A stretch of 64,000 bases of DNA from Symsagittifera roscoffensis (taxonomy: Eukaryota > Xenacoelomorpha > Acoela > Convolutidae). The notes under the pieces were generated by a model that ran no database searches, had not been told where the DNA came from, and worked only from the letters and a program-made list of their open reading frames with translations. The translations under genes were made by a program, and so were the position numbers. Where the stretch lies: positions 44,928,101 to 44,992,100 of the forward strand of contig NC_087063.1 of assembly GCF_963678635.1 (NCBI RefSeq). Reading direction: 5' to 3'. Positions within the stretch are counted from its first letter, which is position 1, and the number at the start of each line of letters is the position of its first letter. This document shows positions 1-11,466 of this stretch, one piece after another.

Positions 1-385
1 TCACACAGGAATTCTCAAAAATGTTTGTTTCAGAAAAAAATAAACAACATCAAAGAATTTTTGCTATGAAGGTCGTAGACTACCCAATGAAACAATTAAA
101 CAACTTGCAACTTGCAGTAAGATTTGAAACACTAGTCCAAAAAGCATACTCACTTAATATTCATGATTATAAAAATACGAAGATGACAGAAATCCTAATG
201 ATGACTCTAACACCTCAACTGCGAAAAAAAGCAATAAAAAGAGAGCATCACATCTTTCCCCAATCCGAGAACCAGATTTACACTTTAGGAAACTAGTAGA
301 TAAACTAAAGCAAGCAGAAATCACTATGAAATTAGAAGAAACGGAAAACCTTAAGTTACACCTAAACATCAAAGGCAAATAAATT
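1..385 (+). pseudogene. gag: E1 gag fragment (C-terminal part of capsid)
   Basis: The translation from 21 to 296 matches E2 Gag from about residue 678, including the shared run KMTEILMMTLTPQLRK. A frameshift near 240 moves the match to another frame (KREHHIFPQSENQ instead of the KKRASHPSSIREP type). The copy ends near 365, where the sequence jumps from the Gag text ending in LKLQ straight to Pol text (VQSTEETQPDPPGID type). A deletion therefore removed the CCHC knuckle, the gag stop and the start of pol. A short match (caccta) sits at the junction. Confidence 0.88.
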
Positions 386-3300
386 AGGTACAATCAACTG
401 AAGAAACTCAACCAGACCCCCCTGGCATTGACAAAAACGAAACCACAGAGTTGCAATTAAATCACATCAATTGCGAATTCACAGACAGCGAAAGTGAAAC
501 GGAAAATACAATTTAATTTAACATGATAAACGTTGAACACGATTACGAGCCTATTATATACAAACAACCAATATATTCCCATATCTATCAAAACCATGAT
601 CAACTTCTTTTAAACCATTATACAAGACCTATAACAAGTAATAATACGAGAGAAAAAATCGTAAAAATTGAAAAGAAATAACACAAGAAAAACCCACAGA
701 AATCTCAAGCACAAATAACATTTACCAAAACATAGCTAAAGAAAAACAATCATCAAAAGAAAAAATTTGGACAATCCCACTTCTTTTAGAAAGCTTAAAA
801 TGCAAACATTTTCAAACACCAGACCTTGAAATAGATTTTTTATTAGATTCCGGAGCAGAATCAAACATCATCAACCTTCCCACTTGGAATGAAATAAAAC
901 TTCTACATCCAAAAATAGTCCTCTTCAAAACAACAAGCAGACTAGCAACCGCACAAGGATCAATTTTAACAAATAATGGAAAAATCCAACTTTTCCTTTT
1001 CCAACTCGAACAATGGAACAAAATAAACTCATGAGCAAACCATATAAACAAATTTTCCACATCACCGATATAAAACATAATATCATTGGAATACAATTTT
1101 TTACTAAATATAATCCAATTAAAAATATCTTAAACAGTAGAATTCATATAAAAGATAAATACACGAGAATAAAAAACACAGCTTTAACATTTTTTTAAAG
1201 ATTAAACAAACAACCACCATTTTGCTTTAAATTTTATCCTATATACAATCAGGAACGAAAACATCTGAAACCACTATCAGGTAATATTTACAACTTCTCA
1301 ATCAAACAAGTTCACCAATATGATAAAGCACAAAACCAACAACATCTTTTTTATGTCTGACCTTGAATTCAGACCAATTCATAAGTTTTTCCGAGTAACA
1401 ATTTCATCTATCAAATAAACGAAAGACTCAAACTCCGATATGATTTTTTTACACATATATAACATTTCTTCATATAAAATAACCCTACCTCTAGGACTCT
1501 TAGGTTATTGTGAAACTAACGCAAAAATTTCTCCCACAAAAAATAGAGTATAGAGTAAAAAATTTTTTACAACTATTAGATATATGTCAATCAACAACTC
1601 TTAACGAAAAATTATCAATTAATAATATAATAATTAATGAAAAATGAAACTCAGATTGTTTCAAAAAAACACCCTAATTTAAACCAACATTCCAGATATC
1701 AAAAAATATACGGTAGAACAAAAACAAAAAAAATCTTTAACAATGTTTAAATTCCAACACTCTCAGATAATAAAGGAAGAAATTGAACAATTAGCTGACC
1801 TATTATTAAAATACCCAAATGTTTATACAAATTCTAATTGTGTTGTTGGAAAAATAAATTCACCATTAAATTTACCTCTAAAACATGATGCAGTTTTCAA
1901 AAAACAACGAGCAAGCAAAGTCCCAATTCACTTACAAGACAAATTCAACCGAGTACTTGAAACACTAGAACAATATCAAATCATTTCTCCAGTAAATAAA
2001 GAAGAACAAACAAAGGTAACACGTTCATAAATCTCGTTATCATTTTAGCAAAAGGAGAATCATTAAAATTAGTTCTAGATGCAAGATACCTCAATTCACT
2101 CATTGATGAATCTAAATGTAATTGGGCTATTGAACCAATTCAACTAATTCTCACAAAAATGAACGGTAAAAATTTCACAACAGCAAATATGAGCAGCGCA
2201 TATAATCAAATGCCGTTAGATGAACAATCCAGACGCTTAACACAATTCGTTATTGGAAATCAACAAAACGAGTTCAACAGATTATTCTATGAACTTTCCA
2301 TAAAACCAGCCGCATTTTCAGCGTTTATGAATAAAAAATTCAGACAACTAATGCTCCATAAAATTGCAATCACATATTTGGACGATGGTTTTATTCAATC
2401 ACAAATAAAAGACGAAATGTACATTGTTTTAGAAAAATATCATCAAATCGTACTATACGAAAACATGAAAAAAGCCCTAGAAAAATCACATGTTTTTCTA
2501 ACACGAGTCAAATTCCTTGGACATATTATAGAAAGAAACACTATAACTCCACTAAAATCTCGCATAGATGCAATCCAAAAAATCCAACCACCTTCAAATA
2601 AAAAGAAAATACAACAATTTCTTGGAATGTTAAACTTCTTAAGTAAATACGTATATAAAATGCATATATACTTAAGACCATTTTACAATATCCTTAGACA
2701 ACAAAATAATTTTGAATGGACAACAGAACATCAGAAACGGTTTGAAGAAATAAAAACTGTTCTCACTGAATCATTATCAAATACTATCCCAGATCCCGAC
2801 CAACCATATTATGCCATGTGCGACGCCTCAAACTTTGGCATCGACGCAGCATTATTACAATCTCACAATGGATCAAATAAGAAAAATCTCATCTCCTCAA
2901 ACACTAAGCTATTCACACAAGCTGAACTTAGACTCTCTACTCTTATGAGAGAATGTACAGCCATAATATATACACTTACAGAATTTGAATTTATAAAACT
3001 TAGATCAAAACATCCAACAGTTTTATTTACAGATCATAAACCCAAAATTTTCCTTTTTACACGGAAATCAAATCCAAAACATAGAGTTTGTAGAGTTTAA
3101 CTAATTTTACTGAAGTTCCCAAACTTACATATAGTTTGGACTGCCGGAAAAAATCTCGCACTACCTGATACTATAAGTAGAAACACACCACCTGAATTTT
3201 TAGCAAGAAAAACAACAGTTGAAATACCACAGAATATAAAATTTTTCCTTGCACAAGATGAAACCTCACGAAAATTACAATGCAAATACGCAAAAAAACT

Positions 3301-4480
3301 GACATAGATCCATCACAAATAAATAACCTAAAACATTTTCCACTATATCTAGATTTTCAAAACAACCACTACGAAGTAGACCTACTAGGAAAATCTACAT
3401 TTAAACCAATACCATACTCTTCTTGGATTAAAAATAACACACAGCAAAAACCAATCAAAACAAAATTGTATAAAAAAAATTGATTCCCTTTAATAGAAAA
3501 GAAAAACTCACTGATAATATAAATTTACCAATCAATGACTCAAAATATACAATAAACCATGTTTTTAACCTTCATGACCCACTCGATACAATACCTCTAT
3601 CAAAAGTAGAAATTGGAAACATTTTTCTACCAATCACAGAAAAAATAACCTTAGAAATATTTCAAAAACATCAATTAAAGCAGATATCACCACTCTAAGA
3701 AATAAGACCCTTCTTAGATATTTCAGAAAACTTAACAATACCTCTATCAATGAAAACACAAATTTCAAACATCTGACATCAAAAAACCCTGTCTACTTTT
3801 CAGTATGATGCTTATAGTTTTTCATACCTCTCATTTCTTACACACTAAAGGACACTTAGGAGCAGAAAAAACGTATTGAAATTTTATACAAAATTTATAT
3901 TTGCCAAATGCACCAATTTGGATAAAAATATTTTGCAACGATTGCATAACATGTCAACTAAACAAACCATACCCAAACCAAAAGCTATTTGCAGAAAACC
4001 AAGATTTTAAAGGACAAAGTCTATACTTCAATCACAGAATTTCGTACGATCCAAAGGACGAATATCACCATCCTCAGAAGGAAACTCAGTTATAATGGCC
4101 ATTGTTGACGCTTTCACACACTACGTCGCACTTAACCCAGTACCCCATTGTAATGCTTATTATACATAAACAACACTTTATGAACACTGGATAGCAAAAT
4201 TAGGATTACCCGTAATCCTTGTTACAGACAACGGCACTGAATTTATAAACAACGAAACCATTACACTATGCCACTTATATAATATTAAACACAAACCACG
4301 TACATCTCATGCACCTTGGACAAATGGACTAGTTGATGGCATGAACCGTTCGTTAAAAGAAAATCTAAGATGTATCATTAACCAAAATGACAGAAGATAT
4401 ACTGAATGATCATCAGATGTAAAGCTATTCCCACTAACAAAACATTCATCCCACCATCTAAAATTTTAAAGAAAGTTGAA
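386..4480 (+). pseudogene. pol: E1 pol (protease-RT-RNase H-integrase), broken
   Basis: Alignment by eye to E2 Pol gives: protease with an intact D-S-G (DFLLDSGAES, near 831-862); RT pieces at 1743-2030 and 2159-3100, the latter with YLDD near 2376; RNase H with MCDASNFGID near 2817; an integrase zinc-finger region near 3840-3970; and part of the catalytic core near 4040-4440. Reading breaks occur near 1198, 1363, 2028, 3100, 3480, 3698, 4095, 4168 and 4408. Near 4441 the sequence jumps to the last codons of pol (PSKILKKVEF type), deleting the C-terminal third of integrase. Not functional. Confidence 0.92.
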
Positions 4481-5351
4481 TTTCAGAAACCACTTTGATT
4501 TAAATTAATATTTTCACCTCTTGAAGATATTTTCATTAAACGAACATCTTCTCAAAATTCATGCTGAGCCGCACATAAACAAACTAGTTCAAAATCAGCC
4601 AATAAGAACCTTTTCCGAATCATCACCTCATTTTTGACACAACTTCTTCAGCCGAAAAACAATCACCTTCAAGCCAAATTCTAACTATATCTAAAGGACC
4701 TCCAGATCAAAAATAAGCAAACCGCTAAACATTGACACCTGAATGAAACAAAGTCTCAAAATTTCAACTCTCCCCTATCAAGTAGAACAAAACTCAACAA
4801 TACCGTCCCAACTTAGAACCAAAAACTCCCTCAAGCAAAAATATTAATTAGCCTAAAGAATAAAATGAACCTGAACATTTAGCCTAAAGTACCAAAAGTT
4901 CTCAGATACCCTCAATCATCCAATAAATAACAACAAAACTAGAAAGACCCTTAGGAGCCCTCAGAACCTTCCTTCATCAAAAATTGCCGAAATCCAACCC
5001 ACTTGTCAAAAAACCAAAAACTAATCAAATTTAGCCTCAAAAAATAAAAAAATAATTCGACGAAGAAATCTTTTCTTCAAAAGCTTCCTTTCAACAAATT
5101 TGTTGACTGTTCAACGAACAGTCAACAAATTCCAAACAAACTCGAAAATTTTCTTTTAAACCATTTTTCTATTCTCTCAGATTTTTCAAACCTTGTATAA
5201 ACTTCATATCCGATATTTTAGAACTATTCATCCTTTTCTTGATAGTTATTTGCAATTTTTTTATCAATTTTTGCCTAGCCCAAGCATACGTTAATTTCTC
5301 CAAAAGCTTTGATCACCTTCTCAGGAACGATAGTTCAAATAACTATCTAAA
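4481..5351 (+). other. E1 pol-to-3'-gene spacer with conserved splice-acceptor-like site
   Basis: No open frame was accepted here. It aligns with E2 28104-28930. At 5321-5330 the bases TCAGGAACGA end a pyrimidine-rich stretch and match the CAG-G-nACGA block found at the same place in E2 and in two E3 segments. The first ATG after it (5352) starts the membrane peptide. Confidence 0.5.
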
Positions 5352-5574
5352 TGTTCCAACATCTATTCAGTAGAACAGATGTTTTTCTTCTTTTTATAAT
5401 ATTTCTCAGGTTTTCAACATCCCTCATACTGACAATGTGCAAATGTATAAAAAAGCTATCATAACTTTGGCATTAGCCACGCTACTTTTAATCCTTTTCA
5501 TCGAAGAATACTACAAAAACATAAAATTTCTTCATAAACAAATAAAATTTTCAAAACTTTTCCAAAATTGCTAA
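5352..5574 (+). pseudogene. E1 small two-segment membrane peptide, one frameshift
   Basis: Starts MFQHLFSRTDVFLLF and is clearly homologous to the E2 peptide at 28931. Shared features are the SRTD motif, a first hydrophobic segment, the CKCIKK basic loop, a second hydrophobic segment and the EEYY end. One missing base near 5450 in the A-run after CKC shifts the frame, so the second membrane segment reads only in the next frame. Conservation at protein level between diverged copies argues that the peptide is real. It is the first ATG downstream of a conserved acceptor-like site, so it may be the 5' part of a spliced 3' message. Function unknown. Confidence 0.65.
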
Positions 5575-8500
5575 TCAACAACCCCCACATCAATCCCCAC
5601 CGACAACATCCCAAGAACCTTCAACAACACCCCAATCATCAACACGCATTCAAGACAACCATATACATTTGAAGAAAGACACGCACGACTATCCGAACAA
5701 CTAGAACCAGTATTTTGCCAAGCATCGCTAAGCGAACCGCAATACGAACCAGTACACAATATATACCCCCTTCTTCAATGAGAACTTAATAGAGCAAGAC
5801 ACCAAATTCAAAACCAAAAACACTCGAAATTAACAGACAAAATATTCATCCAAGACGAAACAGGAATTTACAAAACCCTTGAGTTCACTTCAACATACCT
5901 CATTAACCATCAACAAATCTTATAAACCTTTCAAGTAGTACAAATCAAAGTACTCCCCAGGCTCCAACACAACCAAACACATCAAACATCCCATCAGATT
6001 GTTAGGGATCAATTCCTACGTCTGAACAAATCAGAAAAAATCCTTTTAATCCCCCAAATTTTCCTACAATCCTCGACGCCAGATATAGAGAAAATTCAAC
6101 AAATAACATATAACTACGACTAGATTGGAATACATTCGTAGCACCCCCTCCGTTATTTGGACAACATAACAAAATTAACAGATTACATATTTGGGGATTA
6201 AACAGATTACAATATATACAAGAGATCCACAAAGATATACAAGAACTTAAAATACAATTACTTACACAAGATAATCTAACACTAAAATTTGAAATCACAG
6301 TAAGACTGAAAAACATAACTCATCATCCCTTATCCCTAGCCGCCCCAAATATAACAGCTCAATATCTACCTCCTCCATTTATAACCACAGAAATAATCTA
6401 CAAATACGATAAATAAACAAAAAAAAGACAATTAGATATATCACCTTTTATAATCCATACTCAGGACTATCATACACGTGTATCTTTTGAAGATACTAAT
6501 TTTCCAAACCCTTTTTTTTCAATTTCTCAAAACCCGATCGTAACAATCCTTCTCCCCGATCAGGACCCCAGGATTTACTATGACTGTGAAGAAATTAAAC
6601 GAAAAACATTACACAAATTTGCAATAAACCAAGTCACTCAATGTGAATCCGATTCACAATCAATCGAAACAACAAACATAATAGCTATACTTTACTCAAA
6701 AACACGAGCTATAACGCTAACAGGATATAAATTCACAGCGACATTTTATGAAAAGAAAGTGCATTGTTCCCAAATCTCAAACGGTAACAAAAACAGACTA
6801 GATCATGAATCTTTCTATCAAATTGTTATCAAAAACTATTACACCTCAGCCCTGACGATTGTAAAAACGAACCTAAACGATTGAAAATCACATCAAACAA
6901 AGGCACAACTAGAAAATTGGTAAACTTTCAAGTTTTTCTAGACTCAAGCCGAACTTGAAAGATACGAAGGCCATATAAAATTAGACGACAAATTTCCCTT
7001 GCACGGAGCACATGGAAGATTAACTTACGATCTCCATGATAAAAATTGAATACCACACATTGGAATAAACAATCCCTCAAATTGTAAAGCCGACACTAAA
7101 AAAAAGGATATCAAGAAATAATGTTTTATGATTTGAAAATACAACTTGAAAAAGTACAACTAACACGAGATTTAAAAAAGAGATTTATCAAGAAATCAGA
7201 CTGTCCTGTAAAAACGACCAAAGATACTGCGATCCTACTACACGAACACAAGCAACAATTGTTTGGTTCACCGAAGACACTTGTACCACATTTCATGTAA
7301 TAAAAATACACGCTAGAATGATAAAATTTCACCAAAAATATTTTATTGAATCAATCCATTAAGAAGAGGTTAATCCTGATCAAATCAGAAAATTTAATTT
7401 TAATTTTAGAAACATTATTAATAAAGAAAACAAATCGACACACTTCCAAATTTACCCAGAAAGGGAACTTGCATGTAAATATACCAAACCATTATATAAA
7501 ACACAATATTCAGAAATTCTTATCGAATACGAACAAGGTTTTCACATGAAAACAGGAAAAACTAATCATACAACCAAGGCAACCCATCGCTCAACCACTG
7601 ACAAAAATGCATATATCCCAGTCAGCCTACTAAAAACACAGGAAGAATTGGTGGAAAACTAAAGGCACGAGACAAAAACAGTACACGTTTACAAGAACTA
7701 TCACTAATGAACAACACTTATTTTGGCGCGTAGACATGAAATTAGACTACACAATAAATAGAACTTTTCAAGAAATGTCTTTAACAGAACTTGAAACACT
7801 CCATCAACTATGCGAACTTGAACGCACACAAATTTTACACTCAATTGCACTAGCAGTATTAAAAATCTCTTATGCAGGATAATTACTGTCAGGTAACAGA
7901 TCAAATTTTTTTGACTACGAAAAAAACATAATATGATATTACACTTGTACCAAAAAGTATCACCTTTATATGTTTTTGAAGACAAACGATGCTATAAACG
8001 AATCCCAATAATCTACAAAAACAAAGTACCTTTTGTTGATACACTCTCCCGAAAGGGAACTTGCATGTAAATATACCAAACCATTATATAAAACACAATA
8101 TTCAGAAATTCTTATCGAATACGAACAAGGTTTTGACATGAAAACAGGAAAAACTAATCATACAACCAAGGCAACCCATCGCTCAACCACTGACAAAAAT
8201 GCATATATCCCAGTCAACCTACTAAAAACACAGGAAGAATTGGTGGAAAACTAAAGGCACGAGACAAAAACAGTACACGTTTACAAGAACTATCACTAAT
8301 GAACAACACTTATTTTGGCGCTTAGACATGAAATTAGACTACACAATAAATAGAACTTTTCAAGAAATGTCTTTAACAGAACTTGAAACACTCCATCAAC
8401 TATGCGAACTTGAACGCACACAAATTTTACACTCAATTGCACTAGCAGTATTAAAAATCCCTTATGCAGGATATTTACTGTCAGGTAACAGATCAAATTT

Positions 8501-9641
8501 TTTTGACTACGAAAGAAACATAATATGATATTACACTTGTACCAAAAAGTATCACCTTTATATGTTTTTGAAGACAAACGATGCTATAAACGAATCCCAA
8601 TAATCTACAAAAACAAAGTACCTTTTGTTGATACACTCTCCCGAAGAACTTATTATTTGGGATACAGCAGTCTCATGTGGATCAGAAAATAGCCACAATG
8701 TAGTACAATTAAACCCTGACGAAGATAAACACTATCTTCTCACTCCATATCCTACACTTATGCAGCCACTCAATAAATTTTCACCAGAAAGCATTAAAGC
8801 TAATGCCCGCAATCCAAATATCGATTTACAATGCATAGGCATATACTCTGAATCCGACTTTCAACATCACATTCATACACAACAATTTCAAGAATTACTC
8901 ACAAAAATGGACACAATACAAATACAGTCCATAGATCAAAACCTAAGCAAACTAGAAGAAACAGCAGGCTTTTCAAACATATACGCACAAGACTATAGCG
9001 GATGTTTTAAAGATATAAAAGATTACAATTATTTAAAATACAGACCACAAGATAGATCACCAATAAATAATTTTTGTTTCGTAAATTTGGAAAATGAACT
9101 TCTTGCCTTACTAGAATGGCCCTACTACATCTTAGAAAGGTTGACTATATTATACCCAATGTTTCATTTTCTTGGATTTCTTTTCTCTATCTTGAAAGGA
9201 ATCTACAACACGTGCGGAATACACACACAAGTAAACAAAGAAGCCAGCGTAGCACGCATACTTTTTGCAGGACTTTTTGGAAAATTTTCTACAAAAAAAA
9301 AAACAAAATACTTTTAGACGCTCAAATAAAAAAAATACATTACCAAACTATCAACGACACCGAACACATATCACGAATCACGAAAGAATACAAATACAAC
9401 AACCACAGAACCACAATTTCAAAACCTTAATCATAACCATCCCTTATCATTAAAACCACAAAATTTCAGAAATATAGCTCCAACAGACTTCATAACTTCG
9501 AGATCTAATTATCCACAAAGCCCAATTCAACACATAACAACCCAACAACCCAACATCGATGACACATACGAACAAATTATAGAACAACCTCAGACTATTA
9601 ATTTTCGTTCTCAGAGCAATCATCTTTTTAGCCCACGATGA
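5575..9641 (+). pseudogene. E1 ORF3: Q/P/S-rich region followed by an envelope-like region with membrane anchor, broken
   Basis: The 5' third (to about 6310) is low-complexity P, Q, S and T, then a conserved LFGQH...NRLH.WGLNRLQ block. Next comes a region with scattered Cys (YYDCEE, KKVHCSQ, TEDTCTTF, ACKYTKP) and, at 8625-9317, a 230-aa open stretch with VSCGSENSHNVVQL near its start. That stretch has a hydrophobic anchor near 9105-9215 (FHFLGFLFSILKG) followed by a polar tail. The tail reaches a TGA at 9639-9641 overlapping the next ATG. Similar pieces lie in E3, including the anchor and the tail. Cys-rich ectodomain, single C-terminal anchor and position after pol are what an Env would show, but the family was not recognised. 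Many frameshifts and a 592-bp duplication inactivate it. Confidence 0.55.
7457..8640 (+). repeat. 592-bp tandem duplication inside E1 ORF3
   Basis: The block beginning GAAAGGGAACTTGCATGTAA at 7457 recurs at 8049 with only a few differences. The second copy ends at 8640, where ORF3 text resumes. The unit is 592 bp, not a multiple of three, so it breaks the frame. High identity means it arose after E1 began to decay or was homogenised. Confidence 0.9.
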
Positions 9642-11466
9642 GCCGCCAAAATGGAGCACTCCATCGCTCAATTTCCCATCCAGCCAACCTCCAGAGCAAC
9701 CTTAACATCATCCCACTTTTTGCTTTTCCTCCACCTCAATCACCTTATGATAATTCTTCATCCAGCATGGAATCAGACACTAATTCCAACACAAATACAT
9801 ATAACACTATTTCACTGTTTAATAATTCTGATATCGAAACCCCCGACGAATTTGCAATCTACGAACCCAGCCCATCTCAATTTTCCCAACCTCCCTTTCA
9901 ACCTATCCATTCCCAAGTCAAAATTGAACCCTCCTCTCCTCCCTCTTCAATCACAAATGTAACACCCATATATTCTCCCTTAACCAGTGAATCATCCGAT
10001 AACAGCAATTATCATACGCAATCTTATAGCAATTATTATAATCAACAGCAATTATTATAATCTTTTAATACGCAATTATCAACCGAGCTTGAAAATTTCA
10101 TAACACTTCAACAACAACTACAGCACCCTCAAACAATAACCATTCACCAACTCTCACAATCGATAATATCATCAAATTCATCAACCCCAACTACCTCTTC
10201 CCATTATACCCCTTCGCAAACCCCAACTTCCTCATCAACCACATACTCCAGTATAAATCGAGCTTACCGAACATTAAAAGAAAATTCTCAAATACCCCAT
10301 TTCCGTCTAACCCAGGAACATCCACAGCATCTGTCAATCGTCCACTTCACACTAACACCAAAGGTATTCTACAGATATGTCTACCCTTTTCCCCCAATGC
10401 ACATGTTTTCACTCAGACCCCAACGACGACAACCCCAATTATATTATTGAACACGTCCTATGCCCCACACTATCATGGACATCATTCTATCACTTTACTA
10501 ACCCACTCTCATTACCATTATATAACATCCCTCGCGACAACGATTTATGAGGTACCCAACTCTATTTTCTAACATCAGCACTAACCCCAAAACGATTCAC
10601 ACAAACACGATACAGACAAGCACTAATAAAACTCAATGCACCCAGTTCTAATGATTATTCCATCGATTACTATGATCACAACATCATACGACTTAATGAA
10701 GACATCTTTCTAAATAAGGACCCATTCGCTATTTCACAACTAACAGAGAAATTTTTCATAAAGACACCATATGTTTTCACTATCAACACCATAGATAAAA
10801 AATTACGACAATGTCATTTTAACAGCACTCCATGATATTCATGCTTATTCTACTTTAACAAATTTAACCACTTTTCAGTAAACTTTAATTTCTTCACATC
10901 CAAAGAACGTGATTTGCACTGTACACACGATGTTATGTTGAGAACTAAACAAACACACACGTACACTTACCACCAATTCATCCAACAACATTACACTCTT
11001 AATACACCAGCACGACAATTTCATCATAGATATCAATAAATTAACTCTAAATACACCTCACCATTTTTTCTTAACTTCACTTATTGTATTAAAGACACTA
11101 ACCTACAAGGCATCCCCCGAAATTACGATCCCATCACCCAGATGTATATATTCTGTCCCCTAACCAAACTCCTCAATGTAGACGAAGCCCGCCCACTAAT
11201 TGTCCCACACGAATTCCTCCAGCCCGTTGAAGTCCCAATCCTAGAATTCATATAAGACTCGCTATAACCACAAACTCTATAATCTTATTCAAAACACACC
11301 ATATGAACTCTCACCCAGCACTGAAGAGCACAACATCATTAAAACACTCGAATTACTTTGGCCTCTCCTTCAGAATAAACGCACAATTCGCTAACTAGCA
11401 AAATTACTAACCTCATCAGACATCATCCACGACGTTTTTCCCCATGGCTTCTTCACCGACGATTAG
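9638..11466 (+). pseudogene. E1 ORF4: MSRQ protein with conserved C-terminal domain of unknown function, broken
   Basis: ATG at 9638 overlaps the ORF3 stop as ATGA. The N-terminus (MSRQNGALHRS) matches the E3 copy at 43405 (MSRQVGSLNRS) and is followed by an S/P/T-rich region with the shared NSDIETP motif. The first open part stops at 10060. The conserved domain then continues in broken frames from about 10440 (PTLSWTSFYHFTNPL) through RDLHCTHDVMLRTKQTH and FLNFTYCIKDTNL to HGFFTDD and a TAG at 11464-11466. Where E2 has the Met at 30454, E1 has Cys, so that Met is not the ancestral start. No known fold was recognised. Confidence 0.65.

Noticed and set aside
5571-6316. Minus-strand ORFs opposite E1 ORF3
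   Set aside because: Shadows; the plus strand carries conserved protein text here.
7704-8577. Pair of 93-aa minus-strand ORFs
   Set aside because: Antisense shadows of the 592-bp duplication in E1 ORF3.
6300-10105. E2 lacking this region because an intron was spliced out before reverse transcription
   Set aside because: No GT donor and AG acceptor sit at the junction when compared with E1; short homology fits a deletion better.
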